A DNA stretch of 16,050 nt from an uncultured Clostridium sp. (GCA_950059165.1 CATLUC010000003.1:1-16050), one strand, 5' to 3'; counted from the stretch's first letter, positions 1 through 8,061 are shown. The notes: generated from the sequence alone by a model not told the origin. Translations and numbers: made by a program.

Positions 1-2050
1 TCCTACTGTGTTTAATTTGCTAACATCTACACTTTCTATTCTTTCTGGCACATTGCTTCCATTTACTTGTGTAACACGTTTTATTAGTTTTAAGTCAAAA
101 GTTTGTGGTAATAATACTAATTTTTCAAAGTCATCATCATCTTGTTCTCCCTTGTAATAAAAGTTTTTGTCTGTTAAATTATCTTTGTTGTCTTTACCTT
201 TGTAATTTTCCATATCATCTTTATTTACATCTGGCTTAGTTTTTGGCTCTGAATCTCTATCTTTACCAATTTGATTTGTTATTGTTTCATTTTTTTCTGC
301 ATCATATTCTTCTGATATCCAAGCTACATTAGTTAATATTTTATTTTTTTGTTCATCTGCCTTAGCCTTTACAATACATTCAATTTCAATTGTTTCACTC
401 TCTAAATTTCCTGCCTTATAAGGAACTAAATTATCTTCATTATTTTCTTTTCTTTTTAAAGTTAAAGTATTAGTTGTTTTAGCATAATTATCTAATTCAA
501 ATTTTCCACTAACAATATTACTAAATTCAAGACCTGTTGGCAATTGGTCAACAATTTTTGTTGCACGACCACTTTTTTGTCCTTCATTATAAATTGTTAT
601 TTTATATGTTACTTTATCATTTGTTTTAATTATTACAGGATCTTTTTTGTGCTTATAAGATGCTGTTGTTCCTGTTACTAATGCTTCTTCATCTATATTT
701 GGAACTCTTGAATTTTCACCTTCTAAATCTTTATCATTTACCTTAGTTATGTATTTTCTTAAAGCTAAATCAAATGGTTTTTCCTTTTCCAAAACCAATT
801 CTACTGGTATAGATTGGTTGCCCTTATTTACCTCTACTAATGGTTGTTCTTGATTGTTTGTATTAGATGCCCATAATTTCATGGTTGTATCATTATAATT
901 TATATTAAATTTAAGTTTTATAGTCCCCACTTGGTCTTTTGGCATTGAAATATAAAAATTCTTTCCTACCAAATCTTTTATAGTTTTTCCATTTGTAACT
1001 TCGTTTTTATTTTCATCTAACAATTGATAATTTGAACTTTCTGTTTCATCATTTGTAACTTTTAAGTCAATATTGTAGGGTGTTTGATTTGATTGTGTTA
1101 TTAAAATTGGGCCTATAATACAATTATTCCCCAAAATTTCACTTTGTAATGTTTTTGTCTCCACTTTGACAGGAACTTTTTCTCCTGCATTTGTGTTACT
1201 GTATTTACTAGCATTTGCCTTTGCTTGTTTTATTATATTATTATATAATATTTCTATTTGATATGTCCTTGCTTGTCCTGCATCATATTGTTCTTGTAAT
1301 CCATTTGGTCTATAATTTGGAAATGGTTTATAAGTTGTTCCATCTGTTGTGTAATTAATCCATCCTTTGCTTTGTATTTTGTCATATTTATTATTATTTT
1401 CTCCATAGTTTGAAAAATACCATATTACTGCTTGTTGAACTGCTTTGATATCACTATCTGTTATAGGAAAACTTTGCATTAATTCAACACAATCTGTATA
1501 TCCATTTTCTGGTTGCATAGCATAATTTAAAATTTCATTTATTAAGTTTGTTTTATCTGCCTCAGTTGATTCTCCTGGTAAATATAACATATCTAAAACA
1601 GCCAAAATGGCATCATAACGATTAAATGTGATACTACCTTCTGTTATATCTTTTTCAACTAAATCTTTTAATATTTCATTTTGAGCTTTTATATCATCTC
1701 TTTGTATCTTCATATCATAAAAAACGTCATATTTAGCTCTTTTTATGCTACCATTATCAGATTCAGTAAATCCTACTCCTGCTTTTAAGCAATAAAGATT
1801 AGTATCTTCATAATCATTTGATGTTTGTGATTTATATCTTAAAATATTCCATATTTTTGAACCACCGTTCTGCTCCTGGTGTATTTATGGCATATCCCAT
1901 ATTATCTGTCATTAATTCTGTTATTCCCATATAAACTTCTTGTCCATCCGGTAATGTTGTTGCATAAATCATATTTTGCATTATTGATGCCATAATAAAC
2001 AAAATTGCAATTACAATAGTTATTACCCTTTTCTTTGATTTCATTTTCAT
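1..2050 (-). CDS. Thioester-domain (TQXA/TED-type) secreted surface adhesin, 5' part, needs one +1 frameshift
   Basis: 683 residues are visible; the C-terminus lies off the left edge. Residues 1-30 form a signal peptide (basic MKMKSKKR, then a hydrophobic stretch ending YA). The first reading frame stops after 72 codons. If the C of the CGG at codon 62 is skipped, the frame stays open to base 1. The restored protein has NLYCLKAG with Cys87, and VQQAVIWYF with Gln205/206. These resemble the Cys and Gln that form the internal thioester in TQXA/TED adhesins of Gram-positive bacteria, which can bond covalently to host surfaces. Near residue 423, FDLALRKYITKVN opens a module with the DUF11/isopeptide-like stretch DKVTYKITIYNEG; a second module (FDLKLIKRVTQVN) begins near residue 648. 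No sorting signal is visible because the gene is cut. AAAGGA suits the ATG at 2044 slightly better than the one at 2050. The family call is from motifs only. Confidence 0.8.
1865..1867 (-). other. In-frame CGG at a +1 frameshift site (surface protein codon 62)
   Basis: Zero frame reads GAA CGG TGG and reaches TAA ten codons later. Skipping the C gives GAA GGT GGT TCA AAA (E-G-G-S-K) and a frame open for the remaining 1866 bases. The preceding GAA cannot re-pair at +1 (AAC), so P-site slippage is unlikely. This is the only in-frame CGG in the visible gene. The shift position is fixed within a few codons by the stop. The exact mechanism is inferred. Confidence 0.8.
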
Positions 2051-2081
2051 TCTTCCTTTCTCTTATATAAATGCTATTTAT

Positions 2082-2110
2082 ATGTTACTATTATTATTTT
2101 TCTTAGTCAA
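2082..2110 (-). promoter_or_regulatory. Putative sigma-70-type promoter of the surface-protein gene
   Basis: On the minus strand TTGACT (2110-2105) is followed after 17 bases by TAACAT (2087-2082). The leader to the start codon is about 30 bases and contains AAAGGA. Pattern match only. Confidence 0.5.
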
Positions 2111-2290
2111 TTGCATTTATTTTCCTATTTATGCCATCTATATTTTTCCATCTTTTTATACCTAGGGAAATTATATTTTCTAGATACCAAATAATAACTT
2201 CACCTTTTTTTACAATTATATTAAATTTTTATTTCATTTTTCATTGCATTATCATTTTATCTTTGTTTTTCTGTTTGTCCGTAATGATTT

Positions 2291-2319
2291 TTGAAATAAT
2301 TATTCATAAAAATTATATT
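2291..2319 (+). promoter_or_regulatory. Putative promoter of dacF
   Basis: TTGAAA (2291-2296), a 17-base spacer, then TATATT (2314-2319). The leader is about 85 bases. AT-rich sequence makes chance matches common, so confidence is moderate. Confidence 0.45.
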
Positions 2320-2410
2320 TTTTTATATGATTAAATAAAAGGTTATGGTTGAAAATAATTACATTTTTTTAACTAGATTTGTGCCTTTAAAGTAAGGAAT
2401 GTGATTAATT

Positions 2411-3659
2411 ATGAAAAAATTTTTATTACAGTTATTAATCTTTTTTATGATTGCTATTTCTATAAATAGCTTTTGCTTTGCAGATGATATTGATGAAGAA
2501 GTAATTGATGTAAATTCTAAAATAGATATTCCTGTTAATTCTTTAAAAGAAATCCCAAATGTTAATTCTCGCTCTTGTGTGGTTTTAGACAGGCTAAGCA
2601 AAAAAATCTTATATGGCAAAAATGAAAAAAACAAAGTTAAGATGGCATCTACCACAAAAATTATGACAGCAATTGTTGTTATTGAAAATGGTGATTTAAA
2701 TAGAACTGTAGAAGTTTCTAAAAAAGCTGCTGGTACTCGGTGGCTCTCGTTTAGGTCTAAAAACAGGAAATAAAATTACAATTCATGACCTTCTTTATGG
2801 TTTAATGCTATGTTCTGGTAATGATGCTGCTGTTTGTTTGGCTGAAAGCATTGCTGGCAGTGTAGCTGAATTTTCGAATTTAATGAATAAAAAAGCTAAA
2901 GATTTGGGGCTTTTAAATAGTCATTTTGAATCTCCACATGGCTTAGATTCTGATGGACATTTTACTACTGCTTATGAATTAGCTCTTTTAACAGATTATG
3001 CTTTGCAAAATTGTACTTTTTTAAATATAGTTGGAACTAAAAATTACACAGTAACTATTAATGGATATCCTAAAAATTTATCTAATACTAATGAATTACT
3101 TGGTAACTTAAATGGTGTTTATGGGGTTAAAACTGGTTTTACAAATGGTGCTAATCGTTGTTTGGTAACTTCTTGTAAAAGAGGAGATATGGATATTGTT
3201 TGTGTTGTACTAGGTGCAGATACTAAAAATTTTAGAACTAAAGATAGTATTAAATTGATTGAATATGCTTTTAATACTTATGAGTATTTTAATATAAACG
3301 ACTATGTAAATAATTATATTAATGATTGGCAAAGTAATAATTTGGATTTCTTTTTTGTTGAAAAGGGAACTTCAAATAATATTTCTTTAAAAGTTGATTC
3401 TTCTTTAGAAAGTTGCCCTGTTATTCCTGTTAAAAAAGACTTACTTTCTAATTTAGAAGCTTCTATTTCAATGGATAGCTATTTAAAAGCTCCTGTTATA
3501 CGTGGTACAGATCTTGGGAATTTAGTTGTTTCTTCTAATGGTACTACTATTGCTGAATTTAATATATATTCTGATACAGATGTTTCAAAAAATGGAATAT
3601 CTAATTATTTGCTGGATTTTTTTAGGGGTTATCCTAGGTATTTACTAGAAAGTTTTTAG
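2411..3659 (+). CDS. dacF: D-alanyl-D-alanine carboxypeptidase (peptidase S11, DacF/PBP5 type), needs one +1 frameshift
   Basis: Penicillin-binding DD-carboxypeptidase that trims the terminal D-Ala from peptidoglycan stem peptides outside the membrane. Restored length is 415 residues, normal for the family. A signal peptide ends near residue 24 (FCFA-DD). The catalytic motifs are split across two frames: SxxK as S80-T-T-K83 in the first, SGN (135-137) and KTG (240-242) in the second. The junction is CGG at codon 110; skipping its C gives AAGTGGSRLGLKTGNK, the conserved S11 segment. A C-terminal amphipathic stretch (LLDFFRGYPRYLL) may anchor it to the membrane. AAGGA lies 12 bases before the ATG. 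Apart from the extra C nothing is damaged, which argues against an old pseudogene. The family call is firm; the exact paralogue (dacF or dacA) is less so. Confidence 0.88.
2738..2740 (+). other. In-frame CGG at a +1 frameshift site (dacF codon 110)
   Basis: Zero frame reads GGT ACT CGG TGG and ends at a stop ten codons later. Skipping the C gives ACT GGT GGC TCT CGT (T-G-G-S-R), which matches the conserved TGGSRLGL segment of S11 carboxypeptidases, so the location is fixed to the base. ACT cannot re-pair at +1 (CTC). It is the only in-frame CGG in dacF. Confidence 0.9.
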
Positions 3660-3673
3660 TCTTAATGTTAATT

Positions 3674-3700
3674 AAAAACGGATTTTTGTTTTTTTTTTTT
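3674..3700 (+). terminator. Weak putative dacF terminator
   Basis: A five-base stem AAAAA/TTTTT with loop CGGA (3674-3687) is followed by a run of twelve T (3689-3700). The T run is convincing but the stem is weak. The converging minus-strand gene ends at 3713. Confidence 0.35.
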
Positions 3701-3712
3701 GGTTTTTATCTA

Positions 3713-4854
3713 TTATTTTATTGTATATGTTCCTTCTTGTATTCTTTTTAATTTTACATTTGACTTAAGACATACAACTGGTTTTAGTTCTCCAACAGCA
3801 TCCCAACACCAATAAGAATCCATCCACCCTAATTCTGCATGTCCAGCCATACGCATAATACCTTCCCCATAGCTGTAATAAGGAGCAACTATCCAATATG
3901 TCTGTCCACTTCTAAAATAAATTTTGTTAAAATCATGATAAGGAATATCTCCTACATATCCATAAGTATCATCAGAAGTATCACTCCATTTCCCCTTATA
4001 TCCTGTTTCTCCATCTCCTACAGTATAAACAATATATTTGTCTAGATGTGTATCTTTATAAGATGCACAAAGTAATTCCACAGTAGGTCCTGCTATTGCA
4101 TATTCAGCTTTATTTCCCACAAATACACTCCAAATATTAGTATCTAACATATATGCTGTTGATTTTACATTATTTTTTTACAATCTGGATATTCATCTAA
4201 AAACTGTTTTAGCCATTTTTGGGCTAAACTATTTTGTATATCTTTACTTCCTTCGTAATCTTTAAAAACCTGGTCAAATGAAACATTTTTATTATCTGTG
4301 TCTATAACTAAAGCCTTTCCTGTTTTTGTTGTAGGTGCATAATTTGCATCTATAGCTTCATCTGCTATAAGATATATATTATTTTGATCTGCATAAAATA
4401 TTCTCCAATTTGCTACTGCTTCACTATTTTCACATTCATATCCTGTAACTTCTGCTCCATAATACAAGCCTTTATCTTCAGAATTTGCTATATCTTTAGC
4501 TAAATATCCTACATAATCTTCTAATTTACCCTCAATTTCATATCCTGCATCTGTTTTTATTGTTCCTAAGTCTTTATCTACTTGATTTTCATTTGTTATC
4601 ACCTTATTATTTTTTAGTTCTTCTATTACATCTTCTAAATTTGGATTTCTATGTTTTTGCTCTGCTTTTATTATTGACAATTCTATTTGTTCTTCTAATG
4701 AACTTATTTCTGTTTGATTTGATGCATCTTGTGCATTTTTTATTATTGCATTGTCTCCTGTTAGTCCTGATATTGTTACTCCTGCAAGTATTAGAAGTAC
4801 AATTATTGTAATCACAAGTACCATTAGCGTAATTCCTGTTTCTTTTTTCTTCAT
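3713..4854 (-). CDS. Type IV prepilin-like protein with C-terminal surface domain, frameshifted at an A7 run
   Basis: The first frame (4854-4165, 229 codons) begins MKKKETG followed by ITLMVLVITIIVLLILAGVTISGL. This is a prepilin N-terminal cleavage/methylation helix, but the usual Glu at mature position 5 is Val. A polar region follows. The frame stops just after AAAAAAA (4179-4173). The next frame (to 3713) continues YMLDTNIWSVFVGNKAEYAIAGPTVELL and ends LKPVVCLKSNVKLKRIQEGTYTIK, which I associate from memory with the C-terminal half of similar clostridial pilin-like proteins. A -1 shift joins them as CKKNNVKSTAYMLDT, 380 residues. GGGAGG lies six bases before the ATG at 4854; a longer start at 4887 lacks this spacing. 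It may be an exported or pilus-associated protein, a pseudogene, or a phase-variable gene. Confidence 0.75.
4173..4179 (-). other. A7 homopolymer at the -1 frameshift in the pilin-like gene
   Basis: Reading TGT AAA AAA ATA ATG TAA ends the first frame. With one more A, or a -1 slip on the run, it reads TGT AAA AAA AAT AAT GTA AAA and enters the downstream frame. There is no CGG here, so this event is distinct from the four +1 sites. Confidence 0.7.
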
Positions 4855-4923
4855 TTTTTCCTCCCTGACTTTTTCATTAGTTTCCACAAAAATACTATTT
4901 TTATTCTTTTTTACTATATGTAC

Positions 4924-4952
4924 ATGATATATTATGTGCTATTTAAAGTCAA
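4924..4952 (-). promoter_or_regulatory. Putative promoter of the pilin-like gene
   Basis: On the minus strand TTGACT (4952-4947), a 17-base spacer and TATCAT (4929-4924), about 65 bases before the GGGAGG site. No terminator is evident for the ATPase gene upstream, so read-through is also possible. Confidence 0.5.
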
Positions 4953-5043
4953 GTGTTTTGCCTTATTTTAATTAAATACTGTTTACATTATTTAGTTTTA
5001 AGTTTGCTTTGGAAAATTTGTGTACAATGTTTTTATTTTCTAT

Positions 5044-6333
5044 TTAGATACAAAATACTGCATATAATGGTACTGATTTAATATTATTTTCAAATCCAAA
5101 ATTCTTTTCTGAAATTCTAATCGCAAACTTTGGATTATATCTTTTCATATATAGGTCTAAACTTCTAGATTTAGTATGTATACTTGTTTTTACTTCAATT
5201 GGTATTATATCTATATCTTTTTGAATTATAAAATCCAACTCTGCTTTTCCATTAGACTCCCAATAATATGTTTCATATCCATTTATTCTTAATTCATTTG
5301 CTACATAATGTTCTGTAAGTGGTCCCATTGCAATCATTGTTGGTTGTTTGTTTAAACTTATTTGATATAATGGGTATCTTGCTTTATTTACAAATAGTCC
5401 TACATCACTCATGTATAGTTTAAATGATGTTAAGTCTTTGTGCATTTCTAGTGGTAATTCTGCTACAGCTTTATATACTTGATTTACTATTCCACTGTTT
5501 TTTAACCATAATATAGCTTCCCCAAATATTCCTGATGTTCCTCCTTTTGATATAACTTTATATTGAAACTTCGGATTATCCTTTGCCAATTGTACTGGTA
5601 TTGAATCAAATGCTGATATTATTTTGTTGGATAAACTATTGTCTGCATATTTTGTCATATCTCTTTCATATGATAAAAGTATTTCTGTTTGGACATCTAT
5701 TGTTGCAATTTTCTTTTCTTCTGCTAGATACGTTTGAACTGCTTCTGGCATTCCTCCTATAACTAAGTATGTTCTATATAATTCAAGACATAATTCATGT
5801 ATAGTTTTATCTAATTTTTCATTATTATCAAAATGTGTTTGAATTTCATTTATTAAATTTTTTCTTCCTATAGCTATTAAAAATTCTTTAAATGATAATG
5901 GATACATATTCATCATTTGAACTTTACCTACTGGAAATGAATATTCTTTTCTATTAACTGCTATTCCAAGTAATGAACCTGCAGATATTATATGATATTC
6001 TGGAGCATCTTCATAAAAATATTTTAATGATGTTAATGCCCTTTCATTTGCTTGAATTTCATCAAAGAATATTAATGTTTTTCCTGGTATGATTTTTTCT
6101 TCATAAAATAATTCAAGCTTATTTATTACATATTTTGCATCTATGGTATCTGAAATTTGTGAACTTAATTCTTGATTTGTTTCAAAATTTACATATATTA
6201 AATTATCATAATACTCTTTTCCAAATTTCTTTATTATATATGTTTTTCCAACTTGTCTAGCTCCATGGATTATTAATGGTTTTCTATTTTCTGATCCTTT
6301 CCATTTTATTAAATCAGTTATAATTCTTTCCAT
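5044..6333 (-). CDS. AAA ATPase with DUF4143 C-terminal domain
   Basis: 429 residues, typical for this family. The N-terminal half carries Walker A GARQVGKT (24-31) and Walker B LIFFDEIQ (Asp91-Glu92). The C-terminal part has ELDFII (365-370) and PIEVKT, spaced like the acidic and Glu-x-Lys residues of the PD-(D/E)XK fold often proposed for DUF4143. Such proteins are common and often horizontally spread in anaerobes; their biological role is not established, so no function is assigned. AAGGAGG ends eight bases before the ATG. It stands alone with its own promoter region. No membrane segment or signal peptide is visible. The coding frame is intact and contains no in-frame CGG. Confidence 0.9.
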   Translation of the reverse strand: MERIITDLIKWKGSENRKPLIIHGARQVGKTYIIKKFGKEYYDNLIYVNFETNQELSSQISDTIDAKYVINKLELFYEEKIIPGKTLIFFDEIQANERALTSLKYFYEDAPEYHIISAGSLLGIAVNRKEYSFPVGKVQMMNMYPLSFKEFLIAIGRKNLINEIQTHFDNNEKLDKTIHELCLELYRTYLVIGGMPEAVQTYLAEEKKIATIDVQTEILLSYERDMTKYADNSLSNKIISAFDSIPVQLAKDNPKFQYKVISKGGTSGIFGEAILWLKNSGIVNQVYKAVAELPLEMHKDLTSFKLYMSDVGLFVNKARYPLYQISLNKQPTMIAMGPLTEHYVANELRINGYETYYWESNGKAELDFIIQKDIDIIPIEVKTSIHTKSRSLDLYMKRYNPKFAIRISEKNFGFENNIKSVPLYAVFCI

Positions 6334-6354
6334 AGAAATTCCTCCTTAAGACCA

Positions 6355-6412
6355 ATTATATCATATAAGTTCAAAAAAATCAATTATATCACTACTTTTT
6401 TTGACTTATCAA
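6355..6412 (-). promoter_or_regulatory. Two overlapping putative promoters of the DUF4143 ATPase
   Basis: Minus strand. A distal pair is TTGATA (6412-6407), 18 bases, TATAAT (6388-6383). A proximal pair is TTGATT (6383-6378), 17 bases, TATAAT (6360-6355). The sequence GATATAATTG is present at both -10 regions, forming a direct repeat 28 bases apart. The proximal start would give a leader of only about 15 bases, so the distal pair may be the main one. The repeat could also be an operator. Confidence 0.5.
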
Positions 6413-6456
6413 TCTGTGAAACAGTCTGATAAGCCCATACCATTTTCTTAATACAT

Positions 6457-6486
6457 AAAAAACCAATCCTCTTAATTGAAGATTGG
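6457..6486 (-). terminator. Rho-independent terminator after acpP
   Basis: On the minus strand, nine-base stem CCAATCTTC/GAGGATTGG (one G-U pair in RNA) with a six-base loop, directly followed by TTTTTT. It begins ten bases after the acpP stop codon. Confidence 0.85.
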
Positions 6487-6495
6487 AATTTATTT

Positions 6496-6738
6496 CTATT
6501 TTACATTTTCTTTTATGTAGTCTACTACGTCTCCTACTGTTACTACTTTTTCTGCGTCACTGTCAGGAATTTCTATGTCAAATTCTTCTTCTAAAGCCAT
6601 AACTAATTCGACAATGTCTAATGAATCTGCTCCTAAGTCATCTATAAAAGATGCTTCCATTACTACTGCATTGTCTGCAACTCCTAATTGTTCTACAATA
6701 ATACCTTTTACTTTTTCTAAAATTTCTTCTGAACTCAT
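6496..6738 (-). CDS. acpP: Acyl carrier protein
   Basis: 80 residues, the usual ACP length. It carries growing acyl chains of type II fatty-acid synthesis on a 4'-phosphopantetheine arm attached to Ser39 in the motif GADSLD (36-41). Acidic helices (IVELVMALEEEFDIEIPD) match the recognition helix that docks synthase enzymes and PlsX. I chose the ATG at 6738 (MSSEEILEKV), which matches family N-termini; the GTG at 6753 lies within the GGAGGTG itself. The GGAGG to ATG spacing of 14 bases is long, so start certainty is moderate. It lies downstream of plsX but with a 150-base gap and its own promoter. No rnc follows; the gene ends at a terminator. Confidence 0.96.
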   Translation of the reverse strand: MSSEEILEKVKGIIVEQLGVADNAVVMEASFIDDLGADSLDIVELVMALEEEFDIEIPDSDAEKVVTVGDVVDYIKENVK

Positions 6739-6791
6739 CTTTCTAGAGTTCACCTCCTCTCAAGTTTGCAAATGTTTAATTTTATATTTCA

Positions 6792-6820
6792 TTTATATTA
6801 TATGTTTTTGTTTTTGTCAA
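6792..6820 (-). promoter_or_regulatory. Putative acpP promoter
   Basis: On the minus strand perfect TTGACA (6820-6815), a 17-base spacer and TATAAA (6797-6792). It lies between plsX and acpP and would allow acpP to be made in excess over PlsX. Confidence 0.65.
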
Positions 6821-6903
6821 GTATATTTTTGAAATATTTTTATTTTGTACCACCAAGTCAGTTTTAAATATATATTTTTCGACTTTTATTTTAATATATT
6901 TGC

Positions 6904-7931
6904 CTAATTTATACTTTGTTTTTCAAACTGTTCTATCATATGTTCTACTGCTTTATTTTCTACAAATTTTTCTGCTTGTATTATGGTATATTCAAACAAT
7001 AAACTATCACTACTTCCATGTGCTTTTACAACTGGTTTTTTTACTCCTAAAAATAATGCTCCTCCATAAGATTTGTAATCCATCGTTTTACTAAATCTTT
7101 TTATTGCTGGTAAAGCTGGAATTGCAAAAATTTTTGCTAATATGTTTTTTGTAAAACTTTCTGTTAATGATTTTTTTACAAATTTACCTAATCCTTCTGT
7201 TGTTTTTAAAAATACATTACCTGTAAAGCCATCTGCTACAATTGCATCTATTTTACCAGAAAATGCATCTCTTCCTTCTACATTTCCTACAAAGTTTAAA
7301 TCTAACTCCTCTGCTTTTTCTTTTAGTAATTTATAACTTTCTTTTACTAGTTCATTTCCTTTTGTTTCTTCTGTTCCAATATTTAACAAGCCAATTGCAG
7401 GTCTTTCTATTCCATATGTATTTTTTAAATAAATGCTAGACATTTGGGCAAATTGTAATAAATTAATTGGTTTGCAATTTGTATTAGAACCTGCATCAAT
7501 TAATAATAATTGACTTTTATATGCTGGCAAAATTCCGTGCTAACGCTGGTCTATCAATACCTTTAATTCTTCCAACAATTAATGTCGCTCCGTGTTAGTA
7601 AAGCTCCTGAGTTTCCTGCTGATATAAATACATCTCCCTCATCTTCTTTTAGCATTTTAAAACCAACAACCATAGAAGAATCTTTTTTGTGTTTTATTGC
7701 TACTGTTGGGGTGTCTTCCATTTCAATAGTTTCGGTTGCATTTTTTATTTTTAGTCTGTTTGAAATCTCTTCTAATTCTTTTCCATATATTTCTTTTACT
7801 CTATTTCTAATTACTTCTTCTTTTCCAACTAATACAACTTCTGCTTTTACTTTGTTTATTGCATTTACTGCTCCTTTGATGTTAGCATCTGGTGCATTGT
7901 CTCCTCCCATTGCGTCTAGTATTATTTTCAT
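6904..7931 (-). CDS. plsX: Phosphate acyltransferase PlsX, needs two +1 frameshifts
   Basis: PlsX converts acyl-ACP plus phosphate to acyl-phosphate, which PlsY uses to start phospholipid synthesis. Restored length is 341 residues, normal for the family. The N-terminus MKIILDAMGGDNAP is diagnostic. Three successive frames are needed: residues 1-113 (…SAGNSGALLT), 114-131 (GATLIVGRIKGIDRPALA), and 132-341 (GILPAYKSQLLLIDAG…). Each junction is an in-frame CGG (codons 114 and 132) whose C must be skipped. The 18-residue middle segment matches conserved PlsX sequence, so both shifts are independently required. No other damage is seen. The start ATG at 7931 follows GGGGGA. The downstream partner is acpP. 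Because PlsX normally has a central role in making membrane lipids, two chance inactivating insertions seem unlikely; recoding is inferred. Confidence 0.92.
7535..7537 (-). other. In-frame CGG at a +1 frameshift site (plsX codon 132)
   Basis: After the first plsX shift the frame reads TTA GCA CGG AAT. Skipping the C gives GCA GGA ATT TTG CCA (A-G-I-L-P) and enters the long downstream frame with LLLIDAGSNTNCKP. GCA cannot re-pair at +1 (CAC). Confidence 0.88.
7590..7592 (-). other. In-frame CGG at a +1 frameshift site (plsX codon 114)
   Basis: Zero frame reads CTA ACA CGG AGC and stops after nine more codons. Skipping the C gives ACA GGA GCG ACA TTA (T-G-A-T-L), matching the PlsX segment SAGNxGALxxGAT. 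ACA cannot re-pair at +1 (CAC). Confidence 0.9.
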
Positions 7932-7980
7932 GATTTTCCCCCTTAAAGTTTGCTATTTTAATTATATTTTTGATAACTAT

Positions 7981-8009
7981 ATTTTATTATTCTTTATGGA
8001 AAAAAGCAA
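7981..8009 (-). promoter_or_regulatory. Putative plsX promoter
   Basis: On the minus strand TTGCTT (8009-8004), 17 bases, TAAAAT (7986-7981), about 45 bases before the start. It lies after the tuf terminator, so plsX probably has its own transcript. Confidence 0.4.
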
Positions 8010-8061
8010 GAGATTTTTATTTTTTTCTTAAGAATATATTAATTTGTAAGATTTTTTATAT

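Larger units (their letters stand above)
2051..2410. other. Divergent intergenic region between surface-protein gene and dacF
   Basis: This 360-base AT-rich stretch carries a promoter for each flanking gene: minus strand at 2082-2110, plus strand at 2291-2319. A 67-codon plus-strand frame inside it lacks a ribosome binding site and consists of Phe/Ile-rich AT translation, so it is not called as a gene. I see no RNA gene or strong hairpin. Confidence 0.6.

Noticed and set aside
2131..2334. 67-codon plus-strand ORF between the surface protein and dacF
   Set aside because: No ribosome binding site, Phe/Ile-rich translation of AT-rich DNA, and it overlaps the likely dacF promoter.
4560..4811. 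Leu-rich plus-strand ORF opposite the pilin-like gene
   Set aside because: It is the antisense shadow of the low-complexity pilin-like coding sequence and has no ribosome binding site.
6841..6870. T-box-like or FapR-like site in the acpP leader (GGTGGTAC on the minus strand)
   Set aside because: Short partial match only; no T-box specifier stem or antiterminator, and no proper FapR palindrome could be seen.
1865..7592. Classical P-site +1 slippage at the four CGG sites
   Set aside because: The codons before CGG (GAA, ACT, ACA, GCA) would have to re-pair with AAC, CTC, CAC and CAC; none fits the P-site tRNA.
1865..7592. Random sequencing indels
   Set aside because: Four unrelated single-base errors would not be expected all to be an extra C in phase before a Gly codon, on both strands, with none in homopolymers. 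Cannot be fully excluded without reads.
6904..7931. plsX as an ordinary pseudogene
   Set aside because: The only lesions are two extra C bases in the same CGGA context; all other sequence is conserved, and the same lesion type recurs in dacF and the surface gene.
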